In this document: one piece after another, positions 8,517 through 17,904 of the stretch
Numbering within the stretch: the first letter of the stretch is position 1
How the letters are laid out: every line of letters begins with the position of its first letter
DNA from: Helicobacter_B zhangjianzhongii
GTDB taxonomy: Bacteria; Campylobacterota; Campylobacteria; Campylobacterales; Helicobacteraceae
Assembly (NCBI RefSeq): GCF_030249855.1
Contig: NZ_JANURN010000002.1
Location: forward strand, 62,001-126,000
DNA length: 64,000 nt
Direction of reading: 5' to 3'
Made by a program: the position numbers and the translations under genes
The notes under the pieces: model-generated
The model's database searches: none
What the model saw: the letters and a program-made list of their open reading frames with translations, nothing else
What the model was told of the DNA's origin: nothing

Positions 8517-9680
8517 CTAGCTCTCATAGCTGCTAGAAATCGCTCTCAGCCTCTCCACCGCTTTCTTAAACACTTCAAAAGTGTAGTCAATCTCGGCTTG
8601 CGTGTTATAGCGGCTTAGAGAGATTCTAATCGCCGTGTGGGCTAGCTCTTTATCCGCGCCTACTGCCACCATAATGGGATTTGCCTCTAGATCCTCGCTC
8701 GCACAAGCACTGCCAGTAGAAGCAGCAATGCCAGCTTTGTTTAAATCCCACAGCATAGCCTCTCCCTCAATGCCTTTCACGCTCACTAGGATCGTGTTTG
8801 GCACGCGGTGGGTAATATCACCGATGACTTGCACATCATCTAGCCCAAGCAGTTTGGATTCTAGTGTATCGCGCAAGTTTTTCACATAGCTATTTTCATA
8901 GTCTAAATACTCTACCGCAAGCCGCATAGCCTCTCCCATACCCACGATATAAGGCACATTGAGCGTGCCAGATCGCCGCCCGCGCATATGCTCTCCGCCG
9001 TGCAGAAGTGGAGTAAGCTCCACACCTTTTCTAATGTAAAGCCCGCCCACGCCCTTTGGTCCGTGGAATTTATGCGCGCTAAAGCTTAGAAAATCCACAT
9101 TCGCGCTTTGCACGCATACAGGGATTTTGCCAATCGCCTGCACTGCATCGGTGTGGAAAAGCACGCCCTTCTCCTTACAAATCTCGCCGATTTCTTCTAT
9201 GGGGAAAATCGCGCCGGTTTCGTTGTTTGCCCACATTACGCTTACAAGCGCACTCTCTTCAGTGATAGCTTCTTTCACATCTTTGGCATAAATCGCGCCG
9301 TGCTTATTGACTTTAAGCCGCGTGATTTTCACCCCCAAGCTCTCCAAGAAGTCGCAAGTAGCCCCCACGGCTGGGTGCTCGACTTCTGTGGTGATAATGT
9401 GGTTTTTGCCCTTTTTTAGCACTTCATCAAAATACACGCCTTTAAGCACCCAATTATTGCTCTCTGTGGCGCAGCTTGTGATGATGATGTCATCTTCATC
9501 ACGCGCGTTAATGCCCGCATAGAGCTTCTCAAGGGCATCGGCGATTGCCGGGTGTGTCTCTGTGCCGTATTTATGCAAGCTATTTGGATTCCCATAATGC
9601 TCGCAGAAAAACGGCTCCATTGCTTCTTTGACTTTAGGATCGACCATTGTGGTCGCGTTGTTATCAAGGTAGATTCTCAT
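8517..9680 (-). CDS. nifS: Cysteine desulfurase NifS/IscS
   Basis: PLP enzyme that removes sulfur from cysteine for Fe-S assembly and thiolation. Conserved elements are YLDNNATTMVDP at the start, CATESNNWVLKG, HTDAVQAIGK, the PLP-lysine region SFSAHKFHGPKGVG, and STGSACASEDLE with the sulfur-carrying cysteine. It has 387 residues. Two ATG codons lie at 9683 and 9680; GGAG spacing favours 9680. A TATAAT on the minus strand at 9713-9718 fits a promoter, so nifS is the first gene of the nifS-nifU unit. Confidence 0.95.
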   Translation of the reverse strand: MRIYLDNNATTMVDPKVKEAMEPFFCEHYGNPNSLHKYGTETHPAIADALEKLYAGINARDEDDIIITSCATESNNWVLKGVYFDEVLKKGKNHIITTEVEHPAVGATCDFLESLGVKITRLKVNKHGAIYAKDVKEAITEESALVSVMWANNETGAIFPIEEIGEICKEKGVLFHTDAVQAIGKIPVCVQSANVDFLSFSAHKFHGPKGVGGLYIRKGVELTPLLHGGEHMRGRRSGTLNVPYIVGMGEAMRLAVEYLDYENSYVKNLRDTLESKLLGLDDVQVIGDITHRVPNTILVSVKGIEGEAMLWDLNKAGIAASTGSACASEDLEANPIMVAVGADKELAHTAIRISLSRYNTQAEIDYTFEVFKKAVERLRAISSSYES

Positions 9681-9712
9681 CATTACTCCAAATCCGCTTC
9701 TACAAGCGATAA

Positions 9713-9753
9713 ATTATATGTAGCTAATGGTTATTGATTGATAAGTATTGATT
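9713..9753 (-). promoter_or_regulatory. nifS promoter with two upstream TATTGATT copies
   Basis: The minus-strand -10 TATAAT is at 9713-9718. Just upstream lie two direct copies of TATTGATT (9732-9739 and 9746-9753), 14 bases apart. Such AT-rich repeats near -35 suit a regulator site, perhaps iron-responsive, but no regulator can be named. Confidence 0.35.
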
Positions 9754-9893
9754 AAATGTTTGCTTTAGTTGTTTGTGAAAACGGGCGCGATTGTAGCACG
9801 GATTTTCTAATGTTTGTATGAAAATATCGCTGGCAAAATAAGACTCCTTTGCAAAATATACATTTAGCATCCACTACGGCTTAAGCTCTTTAC

Positions 9894-9905
9894 AAAAAAA
9901 AAAAA
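9894..9905 (+). repeat. 12-base poly-A tract upstream of the radical-SAM gene
   Basis: Twelve A in a row, 65 bases before the ATG at 9971. Long homopolymers near promoters can slip and change expression in Helicobacter. No -10 box is obvious close to it. Confidence 0.45.
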
Positions 9906-9970
9906 CTACAATCGCAAACGCGCCCATCACCTACAACCACCTAGCGCGATACTATTGACAAAGGAAATCT

Positions 9971-11032
9971 ATGAGCCTGCACGCTTTTAAGCAAACTATT
10001 AAGCCCTATGTCCCTTTTAGAGCGCGGCACTACTATCGCACCAAGCTTGCTAAAAGCACTAAAGATGCTGCCAAGCTAGATTCTAGGGCTAGCGATGCTC
10101 TAAATACGCTTAATCGCTATATCGCACTCACCACGCCCACTACCGATAGAGCGCGCAAAAAGCAGCTTTTATCCCAGAATCTAAAGTTGATAGAAATCGA
10201 AATCTCTAGCTTTTGCAATCGCACCTGCTGGTTTTGCCCAAACTCCATCATCGATAGAAAAAGCCACATAGAGCTACCTGAAGAGCTATTTCTCAAATGT
10301 ATCGATAATCTCGCAGAAATCGATTATAGCGGTATGCTAAATTTCCATAGATTCAATTAGACTCTAGCAAACAAAGAGCTTATCCTAAAACGCCTGCACC
10401 AAGCTAGATCTAGGCTTCCTAGGGCAACTCTAGGGATTTTTAGCAATGGGGATTATCTCACAAGAGAGTATTTAGACGCGCTAGCAGATGCTGGGGCTAG
10501 CTTTTTGCTAATGAGCTATTATGCGACAAAAGATGAGCCATTTGATGTCAAGACATATATCAAGCCTGCTATGGCGAGAATGGGCAAAAAGCTAGGGCTA
10601 CCATATATCACTTATATCGACACACCGCAAGAATATGGCGTAAGCTTCGTGTATGAAAAATGCAAGGTCTTCTATCGCAGCTGGAATCCAAGCTTAAGCG
10701 GCGGTGATAGAGGCGGCGTGATTGAAAAAATCAAGCAAAGAAGCCAGAGCGTGCGCCAAAAGGGCTGCTACTATCCACTTATGGATATGTATATAGACTA
10801 TAATGGCTTGGTTATGCCCTGCTGTAACTTGCGCAGTGATGTTAAGGCGCATAAAGACTATATCCTAGGTGATATTGCTAGGCAAGATTTGTTTGATTTG
10901 TTTATGAATGACAATTTTATCGCTATGCGTAAAGTCCTTACGCCTAATGGAGAGAAAGGGGGTGTTTGCGCGAGCTGTCATTATGAGAAGCCTATGCGAT
11001 CATTTATCGATCCTAGCTCTTCTATCTTGTAG
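9971..11032 (+). pseudogene. Radical SAM/SPASM protein interrupted by one in-frame stop
   Basis: The two open parts (9971-10360 and 10361-11032) are in the same frame, separated only by TAG at 10358-10360. The first half has the radical-SAM cluster motif CNRTCWFC. The second has C-terminal SPASM-like cysteines (GLVMPCCNLRSD, GGVCASCHYEK). Sequence around the stop reads FHRFN-stop-TLANKEL, where a sense codon would be expected. AAAGGA precedes the ATG. Such proteins often modify peptides or sugars; the substrate is unknown. The simplest reading is a recent nonsense mutation, but translational readthrough is possible. It sits alone between nifS and metG. Confidence 0.8.
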
Positions 11033-11110
11033 CCTTATTTATCCTTAGAGAGTTGCTTGTAGCTTTAGATTCTAGGCTTGGTGCTGCCAAATATTTTAAG
11101 CTTTAAAGCT

Positions 11111-11116
11111 TATAAT
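11111..11116 (+). promoter_or_regulatory. Likely -10 box for metG and following genes
   Basis: TATAAT, overlapped on its left by the palindrome AAGCTTTAAAGCTT (11098-11111). The metG ATG is at 11150, giving a short leader with GGAAGG as ribosome site. Confidence 0.5.
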
Positions 11117-11149
11117 ACACGGCAGCATTTTTTGATGGGAAGGATTGTT

Positions 11150-13153
11150 ATGAAGCAGCTTATCACCACGCCAATTTACTATGTCAATGATGTCCCACAC
11201 ATAGGACACGCCTATACGACTATCATCGCCGATATGTTGAAAAAGCATAAATGGCTTAGAGGCGATGAAGTGTTTTTGCTCACAGGCACCGATGAGCACG
11301 GACAGAAAATCGAGCAAGCCGCCAAAGCAAAGGGCAAGCCCCCCAAGGCTTATACTGATGAGGTTAGCGCGGTGTTCCGCAGTTTGTGGGATATGATGGG
11401 AATTGATTATGACCACTTTATCCGCACCACAGATGAGTCGCATAAGCAAACGATTGTGCAGGTCTTTGAGCGATTGTGTGCAAATGGCGATGTGTATTTG
11501 GGAGAGTATGAAGGGGATTATTGCGTGAGCTGTGAGAGCTTTTTTCTCAATGTGGATTCTGGGATCTGCCCTGATTGTGCGGGGAGCAAGCCACTAAGCA
11601 AGATTAAAGAGGAGAGCTATTTCTTTGCCCTAAGCAAGTATGAAAAACGACTTTTAGAGTGGTATGCTAGCAGTGAAGATGTGATCTTGCCAAAATATCG
11701 CAAAAATGAAGTAGTGCGCTTTGTCGAAAGTGGCTTGCAAGATCTCTCCATATCGCGCACAAGCTTTGAGTGGGGGATCGCCCTGCCTAAGCACAAGGGG
11801 GCGCAAAAGCAGCATATCGCGTATGTGTGGCTTGATGCGCTGTTTAACTATATGAGTGCGTTTGGGCTGTATCAAAATCCAGAATCCTTACAAGTGGATT
11901 CTAGTAGCCCTGCCCATTTGGGGGAGAAAATGGCGTATTGGGAGTGTGCTACACATATCGTGGGCAAAGACATTTTACGCTTCCACGCGGTGTATTGGCC
12001 TGCATTTTTGATGAGCCTAGGGCTACCCTTGCCTAAGCATATTTATGCGCACGGCTGGTGGATGCGCGATGGGCAGAAGATGAGCAAGTCGCTTGGCAAT
12101 GTGGTTGATCCTAGGGCTTTTACTAAGGCGTATGGCGCAGAAGTGTTGCGCTACTATCTGCTTAGAGAAACGCCCTTTGGGCAAGATGGCGACTTTAGCC
12201 AAAAGCTCTTATGTGAGCGGATAAATAGCGAGCTAGCAAATGATCTAGGCAATTTGCTGCATAGGTTTTTAGCTATGTGTGCGAAATATGCTCCACAAAA
12301 AGGAATCAATAGCTTTACGCTAGAGAATCAAGGAGTGGCGGAGTTTGTTGTAGAGCATTATGGCGATGAGGTCAAAACTCAGTGCAAGATCTTAGATGAG
12401 ATAAACAGCGGGCTAATAGAATCTATGCAGATAAAAGCCTATATAGAAGCCATTTGGAAGCTCCTGCATCTTGGCAATGCAATGATCGCTAAATACGAGC
12501 CGTGGAATCTCTTTAAAAACGGCAAATCCGTAGAGCTCAATGCGATTTTAAACTTTGTGGGATATACCTTGCTAAAGGTCGCCAACGCGCTATATCCCAT
12601 AATGCCACAGACTGCTAGCACTATCGCTATGGCATTTGGGCAAGGAATCACGCCAGCTTCTTATATCTACCATATCAAGCAAAATAAAATGTTTCATCTC
12701 CCACTTGAAGTGCGTGTGATACCGCCACTTTTCCAAAAGCTAGATTCTATGCTAATCCCAGAAGCCCCCCTAGAATCCACTTTTGAAAAAGTGGATTCTA
12801 GCGACTGCGGCAAAGAAGCAGGGCTAGCCCTTGTGAGTATAGAGGATTTTAGCAAGCTTGATATACGCGTAGGTGAAGTGCTAGAAGCAGAGCCTGTGCC
12901 TAAATCTAGCAAGCTTTTACGCCTAAAGATTGATCTAGGTGAGAGTGAGCCACGAGTGGTGCTAAGTGGTATCGCGCAGTATTACACGCCCAAGCAGCTA
13001 ATTAGCACGCAAGTATGCGTGATAGCCAATCTCAAGCCTGCCAAAATTATGGGGCAGTTTAGCTATGGAATGATACTTGCTAGCAAAGATGATGAGTCCT
13101 TATCGCTTGTGCGCATAGATGGGAAAAGAAAAAATGGGAGCAGGATAAGCTAG
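11150..13153 (+). CDS. metG: Methionyl-tRNA synthetase with C-terminal tRNA-binding domain
   Basis: Charges tRNA-Met. Motifs in order: PIYYVNDVPHIGHAYTT (HIGH), a CxxC zinc knuckle region (CVSCESF ... CPDCAG), and KMSKSLGNVVDP. A C-terminal Trbp111-like tRNA-binding domain starts near SIEDFSKLDIRVGEV. The linker before that domain holds a perfect repeat palindrome read as LESTFEKVDSS (12770-12801). I chose the ATG at 11150, which has GGAAGG before it and is where conserved sequence begins, over an upstream in-frame start at 11078. The gene after it starts at the last base of the metG stop codon, so translation is probably coupled. Confidence 0.96.
   Translation: MKQLITTPIYYVNDVPHIGHAYTTIIADMLKKHKWLRGDEVFLLTGTDEHGQKIEQAAKAKGKPPKAYTDEVSAVFRSLWDMMGIDYDHFIRTTDESHKQTIVQVFERLCANGDVYLGEYEGDYCVSCESFFLNVDSGICPDCAGSKPLSKIKEESYFFALSKYEKRLLEWYASSEDVILPKYRKNEVVRFVESGLQDLSISRTSFEWGIALPKHKGAQKQHIAYVWLDALFNYMSAFGLYQNPESLQVDSSSPAHLGEKMAYWECATHIVGKDILRFHAVYWPAFLMSLGLPLPKHIYAHGWWMRDGQKMSKSLGNVVDPRAFTKAYGAEVLRYYLLRETPFGQDGDFSQKLLCERINSELANDLGNLLHRFLAMCAKYAPQKGINSFTLENQGVAEFVVEHYGDEVKTQCKILDEINSGLIESMQIKAYIEAIWKLLHLGNAMIAKYEPWNLFKNGKSVELNAILNFVGYTLLKVANALYPIMPQTASTIAMAFGQGITPASYIYHIKQNKMFHLPLEVRVIPPLFQKLDSMLIPEAPLESTFEKVDSSDCGKEAGLALVSIEDFSKLDIRVGEVLEAEPVPKSSKLLRLKIDLGESEPRVVLSGIAQYYTPKQLISTQVCVIANLKPAKIMGQFSYGMILASKDDESLSLVRIDGKRKNGSRIS
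12770..12801. repeat. Perfect palindrome of the 15-base word, inside metG
   Basis: CTAGAATCCACTTTT (12770-12784), two bases, then its exact complement (12787-12801). The identical 32-base unit, including the GA spacer, is at 18686-18717; units with other 2-base spacers are at 34660 and 39058. In metG it is read in frame in the domain linker, where an insert does least harm. Confidence 0.9.
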
Positions 13154-14199
13154 TGCAAGACATCGCAAAAAAAGTGCAAGAAATCACAGAAATCATCAAT
13201 GGCACACTCATCAACTCTCCAGCGATCGGGGGGTTTAGTGGGTATTGCACCACGCTTGAGAATATCAAGCGTGGGAGCTTGTTTTTTGCCCTAGAGACTA
13301 GTGATATTGAGATAGCATTACAAAAGGGCGCATTTGGGATCGTGTTTGATAAGTTTTTGCAAACACGGCTCAATGATGAAGAAATCGCGTGGATCAAGGT
13401 AGAATCCATACACGATGCCATTATCCGTCTTGTGCGCTTTGAGCTACTTGCAAAGGCGATCCGCGTAGTCGCTACAAATCCCACACAATACCTAGTCGCC
13501 AAATCCCTAATCCACAGCAAATCGGTGCTGTTTTTTGATGACAATCCTATCGATCTGCTTGATAAGCTAGAAGAGCTATCGCCTACAATCATCATCGCAA
13601 AGTCCCGCCAAGTGCTTGATCTAGCCCTAGAGCCTATTGCTTGTGATACACCTGTGGAGCTGCCTTTTGAGCTTATCACGCCTATGTCGATGTTTGAGAT
13701 CAAGTTCTACTATAAGCTGTATTCTTACAGGGTCGCTCTGCCGTGTGTGTTTGTCCCAGAGCTTGCTGCGGTTGTGTCTCTTTGCATACGAGAGAAGATT
13801 GAGCTTGATTTTGTGCATTTTGATCCTATGCCAGAGCTTTTGCCTATATCGCTGACAAATGATGCCAAGATTCTATCCTTTGGCGCGAGTTCAAGGGTGA
13901 TTATCCCCACTAATGACCAAGACATATTCACGCGCTATGGCGAGTTCCTCTCCCAAGAAGCCAAATGGGCGAGAGTCGTGGTATTTGCCCCTACGATCCT
14001 TGAGTATGAGCGAGAGCTAGAAGAGCTATGCGACAAGTATAAGAGCTTGTTTGTTGTCCGCTATGATTCTTCTAATGACCTGCCTATGCTGCTAAAAACT
14101 ACGGAATACAACTTTGGGCTAATCTTTGGCATAAGCACGCAAGGGCTAGTGTTTGTGCTATCACAGACCCCGCAAGAATCCACCCCTACACTTTTCTAA
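13153..14199 (+). CDS. MurF N-domain-like conserved protein
   Basis: A 348-residue protein starting at GTG, overlapping the metG stop by one base. Its N-terminus (GFSGYCTTLENIKRGSLFFALE) resembles the N-terminal domain of MurE/MurF ligases, which binds the UDP-linked substrate. No ATP-binding P-loop of the Mur ligase central domain is visible, so catalytic ligase activity is unlikely. By gene order it corresponds to the gene between metG and cmoB in H. pylori (HP0418 position), whose role I do not know. The 14199 stop overlaps the cmoB start. Confidence 0.7.
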   Translation: MQDIAKKVQEITEIINGTLINSPAIGGFSGYCTTLENIKRGSLFFALETSDIEIALQKGAFGIVFDKFLQTRLNDEEIAWIKVESIHDAIIRLVRFELLAKAIRVVATNPTQYLVAKSLIHSKSVLFFDDNPIDLLDKLEELSPTIIIAKSRQVLDLALEPIACDTPVELPFELITPMSMFEIKFYYKLYSYRVALPCVFVPELAAVVSLCIREKIELDFVHFDPMPELLPISLTNDAKILSFGASSRVIIPTNDQDIFTRYGEFLSQEAKWARVVVFAPTILEYERELEELCDKYKSLFVVRYDSSNDLPMLLKTTEYNFGLIFGISTQGLVFVLSQTPQESTPTLF

Positions 14200-15293
14200 T
14201 GGCAAATCCCCTAGAATCCAAACATATAGCCCCGCTCTACCGCGCTATCACGCTGCTTGATAGGCTTGTGGAAAAGGGCTGTGCGAGCTTTGGCTATAAC
14301 AATGGCGTGCAGATTTATAGCGAGAGCTTTGCTATGCCGCTAGTGGATTCTAGGGCAGATGAGCTTATCGCGCTGCTAGGGGGCGCAGATGAGCTAGAGT
14401 GGGCGAAATCTCTTGTGCTAGATAAGAGCCAAGTCCCAAGGCAGGGCAAAGAGAGCTGCGTGCTTGATGTGCTATCACTGCTAGCGTGGAAGCTTAAGGG
14501 CTGGCGCAAAGGTCCCTTCACCCTTGCTAGCCCCAGCTGCTCACTTCATATTGATAGCGAGTGGCAGAGCTATATGAAGTGGGATTTGCTCGCACCTTTT
14601 GTGCAGATAGGTGGGGCGAAGGTGGCAGATGTAGGGTGTAATAATGGGTTTTATATGTTTGCTATGTATGCTGGGCGCAAAGCTGAATCGCCACAAATGC
14701 CACAATCACCGCAAAAAATCGTGGGCTTTGACCCTAGCGGTTTGTTTTACTGCCAATTTGCGTGGCTTAATCACTTGCTTGATTTACCCATAGGCTACGA
14801 GCTTTTGGGCGTGCAGGATCTGCCTGCGTATGTGCAGAGAGTGGGGGAGAAGTTTGATGTGATCTTTTGCCTAGGCGTGCTATACCACCGCAGCGATGTG
14901 TTTGCCACGCTAAAATCCATAGCCCAGAGCCTAGAGACAGGCGGCATAGCATTTATCGACACGCTTATCTTTGATATAAACGATGTGGCTAGCACGCTAG
15001 ATTCTAGCATTGCTGGGCTGCCGCTAGCCCTTAGCGTGCGTGGGAGTTATGCTAAAATGAGTAATGTCTATCTGCTCCCAAATCTAAGCGCATTAGAGGG
15101 CTGGTGCGAGCGGTGTGGATTTGAGTCTGTGGAGGTGCTAGCGATTGTGCCTACCACCACGCAAGAGCAGCGCAAAACGCGCTGGATAGACTCTCTAAGC
15201 TTAGAGAATTTCCTAGACCCAAATGATAGCAGCAAAACCATAGAAGGCTACCCAGCACCCAAAAGAGCCTATATCAAAGTAAGGAGAAAATAA
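14199..15293 (+). CDS. cmoB: tRNA U34 carboxymethyltransferase CmoB
   Basis: Transfers the carboxymethyl group from carboxy-SAM to 5-hydroxyuridine at tRNA position 34. It shows the SAM-fold glycine motif VADVGCNNGFYMF, the downstream GFDPSGLFYCQF, and FCLGVLYHRSD. The 364-residue length is close to other CmoB proteins. It shares its first base with the stop of the MurF-like gene and its last with the start of the next gene, so the run is tightly packed. A partner CmoA is not present in this window. Confidence 0.9.
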   Translation: MANPLESKHIAPLYRAITLLDRLVEKGCASFGYNNGVQIYSESFAMPLVDSRADELIALLGGADELEWAKSLVLDKSQVPRQGKESCVLDVLSLLAWKLKGWRKGPFTLASPSCSLHIDSEWQSYMKWDLLAPFVQIGGAKVADVGCNNGFYMFAMYAGRKAESPQMPQSPQKIVGFDPSGLFYCQFAWLNHLLDLPIGYELLGVQDLPAYVQRVGEKFDVIFCLGVLYHRSDVFATLKSIAQSLETGGIAFIDTLIFDINDVASTLDSSIAGLPLALSVRGSYAKMSNVYLLPNLSALEGWCERCGFESVEVLAIVPTTTQEQRKTRWIDSLSLENFLDPNDSSKTIEGYPAPKRAYIKVRRK

Positions 15294-15736
15294 TGGACGA
15301 AGAAGAGTTGCAAGAGCGGCAGATCGTAGGAGATAGAGTTATAGGCACAGCGATCAATCCGCACTTTTGCGGGCAGGTGGGGGAGATGGGCAAGGATAAG
15401 GCGCAAGTTACACTCACTACGCGTGAAGATATGGAGGTAGAGCCGGGTATCACACATACAGGCTTTGTGCAAGCAGCAGCGGGCTTTGCCGCACTCTGTG
15501 CTATCAATAAGAAAAATTCCATTATCATCGGCTCTGATGTGAAATTCCTAGCTCCTGTGGAGACAAATCAAGTCATCGAGCTAAAGGCAAAAACCCTGCT
15601 TGGCGATGTGCGTAAATGTGAAGTGAAAGTCGAAGGCTTTGTGCTCAATATTAAAATCTTTGATGGGCTATTTTATATCGTCATTTTTGACAAAAAGCTT
15701 TTTAAACTTAAGCTTAAAGATGACAAGGAGCTGTGA
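15293..15736 (+). CDS. Hotdog-fold thioesterase-like protein
   Basis: A 147-residue protein of PaaI/FapR-type hotdog character. The central helix region ITHTGFVQAAAGFAALCAIN is followed by strands IIGSDVKFLAPVETNQVIEL, as in acyl-CoA thioesterases. Its place between cmoB and the cholesterol glucosyltransferase matches the H. pylori HP0420 position. Substrate unknown. Its stop lies one base before the TTG start of the next gene. Confidence 0.75.
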   Translation: MDEEELQERQIVGDRVIGTAINPHFCGQVGEMGKDKAQVTLTTREDMEVEPGITHTGFVQAAAGFAALCAINKKNSIIIGSDVKFLAPVETNQVIELKAKTLLGDVRKCEVKVEGFVLNIKIFDGLFYIVIFDKKLFKLKLKDDKEL

Positions 15737-16864
15737 TTGATTATCGTGCTTGTGGTCGATAGCTTTGCTGATAAGAGTAATGGCACTTCAATGACAGCAG
15801 CGCGCTTTGCTAGTGCGCTTGAGAAGCGTGGGCATAGCGTGCGTGTGGTCGCGCCCTTTGTGCAAGGAAGTGGATTCTACCCTGTCAAAGAGCGGTATAT
15901 CCCGCTTGTTACAGAGATTGCAAAGGCGCAGCATATGGTCTTTGGCAAGCCAGATGTAAAGGTGCTAGAGCAAGCATTTTTAGGCGCGGATATTGTGCAT
16001 TTGTTTTTGCCATTTAGGCTAGAGCAAGTCGCTGTGCAAGTGGCAAAGAAAATGGGCGTGCCTTATATGGCAGCTTTCCACCTCCAGCCAGAGCATATCA
16101 CCTATAATATCGGCTTGCAGAAGTTTGCCCTGCTTAATCGCTTCATCTTTTGGCTTTTTAAACGCCGCTTTTATCGACATATCGCCCATATCCACTGCCC
16201 CTCCCAGCTTATCAAAGATGAGCTTGAACGCGCAGGCTATGGCGGGAAAAAGTATGTCATCTCTAATGGCTTTGATCCAAAGTTTAAGCCAGCAGATCCT
16301 AGCAGCACTCCTTTAGATAAGCTTATCCATATCACAATGGTGGGGCGTTACTCTAAAGAAAAGCGACAAGATCTCATCATCAAAGCCATCGCCCAAAATC
16401 CCTATAAAGACAAGATCAAGCTACATTTGCTTGGTGTAGGTCCGCTAGAATCCACTTTAAAAAAGCAGGCAAAAATCCTGCCAAATGCGGTGGATTTTAG
16501 GTTTTTGCCCCTTGAAGAGCTTATCAAAGTGCTACACCAAAGCACGCTCTATATCCACGCCGCAGAAGTAGAGGGAGAAGCGATCGCCGCACTAGAGGCG
16601 ATAAGCTGTGGGATCGTGCCAATTATCGCGGACTCTAAAGTCTCGGCGACTAGGCAGTTCGCGCTAGATTCCCGCTCGCTTTTTAGAGCTGGAGATGCAA
16701 GTGATTTGAGCGAGAAAATCACCTATTGGATAGAGCGGACACAAGAGCGAGATCAGGCAAGCAAGCTCTATGCCAAATCCGCGCAAAACTACACCCTAGA
16801 ATCCACTATTGCTAAGGCTATTGCGATGTATGAAGAAGTCATTAGCGATTTTCAAAGGAGCTAA
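15737..16864 (+). CDS. capJ: Cholesterol alpha-glucosyltransferase (GT4)
   Basis: Adds glucose from UDP-glucose to host-derived cholesterol at the membrane, a Helicobacter hallmark that hides the cell from host immunity. The start (MIIVLVVDSFADKSNGTSMTA), the KERYIPLVTEI segment, SFHLQPEH-like AAFHLQPEHITYN, and VISNGFDPKF closely follow H. pylori HP0421. The GT4 donor-site region EGEAIAALEAISCG is present. The start codon is TTG with AAGGAG directly upstream. The C-terminal end carries one copy of the repeat word (YTLESTIAK). The same gene order as in H. pylori supports the call. Confidence 0.93.
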   Translation: MIIVLVVDSFADKSNGTSMTAARFASALEKRGHSVRVVAPFVQGSGFYPVKERYIPLVTEIAKAQHMVFGKPDVKVLEQAFLGADIVHLFLPFRLEQVAVQVAKKMGVPYMAAFHLQPEHITYNIGLQKFALLNRFIFWLFKRRFYRHIAHIHCPSQLIKDELERAGYGGKKYVISNGFDPKFKPADPSSTPLDKLIHITMVGRYSKEKRQDLIIKAIAQNPYKDKIKLHLLGVGPLESTLKKQAKILPNAVDFRFLPLEELIKVLHQSTLYIHAAEVEGEAIAALEAISCGIVPIIADSKVSATRQFALDSRSLFRAGDASDLSEKITYWIERTQERDQASKLYAKSAQNYTLESTIAKAIAMYEEVISDFQRS

Positions 16865-16865
16865 A

Positions 16866-17600
16866 ATGCCAAACAAACAAATGCCAAACAACCCAACCCT
16901 TTCACCAAAATCCCTACAAATTGTAGAAAAAATCCTAAGCAAAAACGACCAAAAAGCCAAGCAAATGCGCGAAATCTATGCGCGAGATAATCTCTATGTG
17001 ATCAATCTTATGAGCTCTCCAGGTAGCGGGAAGACGACTTTGCTAGAGCAGTTTGCAGATATTAAATCCGTGGGGGAAGATCGCTTTAGCTTTGCGGTAA
17101 TTGAAGGAGACTTGCAGACCAATCGCGATGCCACTAGGCTAGAAAGCAAAGGCATAGCTGCCCACCAGATTCTAACAGGGGCTGCCTGCCATTTAGAAGC
17201 GAGTATGATAGAGATTGCCTATAATGCCCTAAAATCACGCGATGCGCTTAGTGTGGAGTATTTGTTTATCGAAAATGTGGGGAATTTGGTCTGCCCTGCT
17301 AGCTATGATTTGGGCGCGGATCTTAATATCGTGCTACTCTCAAGCACAGAGGGCGATGATAAGGTGCTGAAGTATCCTAGTATGTTTTTATGCGCGGATG
17401 CGGTGGTGATTTCTAAAAGCGATGTGTGTGAGGTATTTGGCTTTACAATCGCTAAAGTGCAAGAAGATCTAGCAAAGCTAAAGCCCAATGTTCCGCTGTT
17501 TTGCACAAGCTCTAAGGATAGAGCGAGCATAGAAAATCTCGCGCGATTTATTGTAGATTGCAAAAAAGCTGGCTATCATTCTAGCCATTGCTTTAGCTAA
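16866..17600 (+). CDS. hypB: Hydrogenase nickel-incorporation GTPase HypB
   Basis: GTPase that helps load nickel into NiFe-hydrogenase and, in Helicobacter, urease. It shows the P-loop MSSPGSGKTTLLEQF, the switch region EGDLQTNRDATR, and the metal-site segment GAACHLEASM. The length (244 residues) fits the short Helicobacter form without a histidine-rich tail. The ATG at 16866 follows AAAGGAGCTAAA; an alternative ATG is at 16881. hypC starts nine bases after its stop. Confidence 0.95.
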   Translation: MPNKQMPNNPTLSPKSLQIVEKILSKNDQKAKQMREIYARDNLYVINLMSSPGSGKTTLLEQFADIKSVGEDRFSFAVIEGDLQTNRDATRLESKGIAAHQILTGAACHLEASMIEIAYNALKSRDALSVEYLFIENVGNLVCPASYDLGADLNIVLLSSTEGDDKVLKYPSMFLCADAVVISKSDVCEVFGFTIAKVQEDLAKLKPNVPLFCTSSKDRASIENLARFIVDCKKAGYHSSHCFS

Positions 17601-17609
17601 GGAGTGTGT

Positions 17610-17861
17610 ATGTGCCTAGCGATCCCTTCCAAAGTGCTAGCGATAAATAGCGAGACAAATACCGCCACGATAGAGACCCTAGGCGTAAGCCGAGAAGCAA
17701 GCCTAGATCTTATGCAAGAAGAGGTGCAAGTGGGCGAATATGTGCTGCTGCATATCGGCTATGTGATGAGCAAGATCGACACACAAGCCGCGCTAGAATC
17801 CATAGAGCTGTATAAGCAAATCGTGCAGGATATGGAGATGGAGCAAGAAGAGCTAGATTGA
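17610..17861 (+). CDS. hypC: Hydrogenase maturation chaperone HypC
   Basis: Small chaperone that works with HypD to carry the Fe(CN)2CO group to the hydrogenase large subunit. It begins MCLAIPSKVLAI with the essential cysteine at position 2, so ATG 17610 is preferred over the upstream in-frame ATG at 17604. The C-terminal half (VGEYVLLHIGYVMSKID) is typical. hypD lies downstream but is separated by a DUF2147 gene and a repeat island. Confidence 0.95.
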   Translation: MCLAIPSKVLAINSETNTATIETLGVSREASLDLMQEEVQVGEYVLLHIGYVMSKIDTQAALESIELYKQIVQDMEMEQEELD

Positions 17862-17875
17862 GTATTGCGGGCGGA

Positions 17876-17881
17876 TATAAT
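17876..17881 (+). promoter_or_regulatory. Likely -10 box for the DUF2147 gene
   Basis: TATAAT 29 bases before the ATG at 17905, just after the hypC stop. AAGGAG lies between. Confidence 0.45.
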
Positions 17882-17904
17882 ACGATATAAAACAAGGAGA
17901 GATA

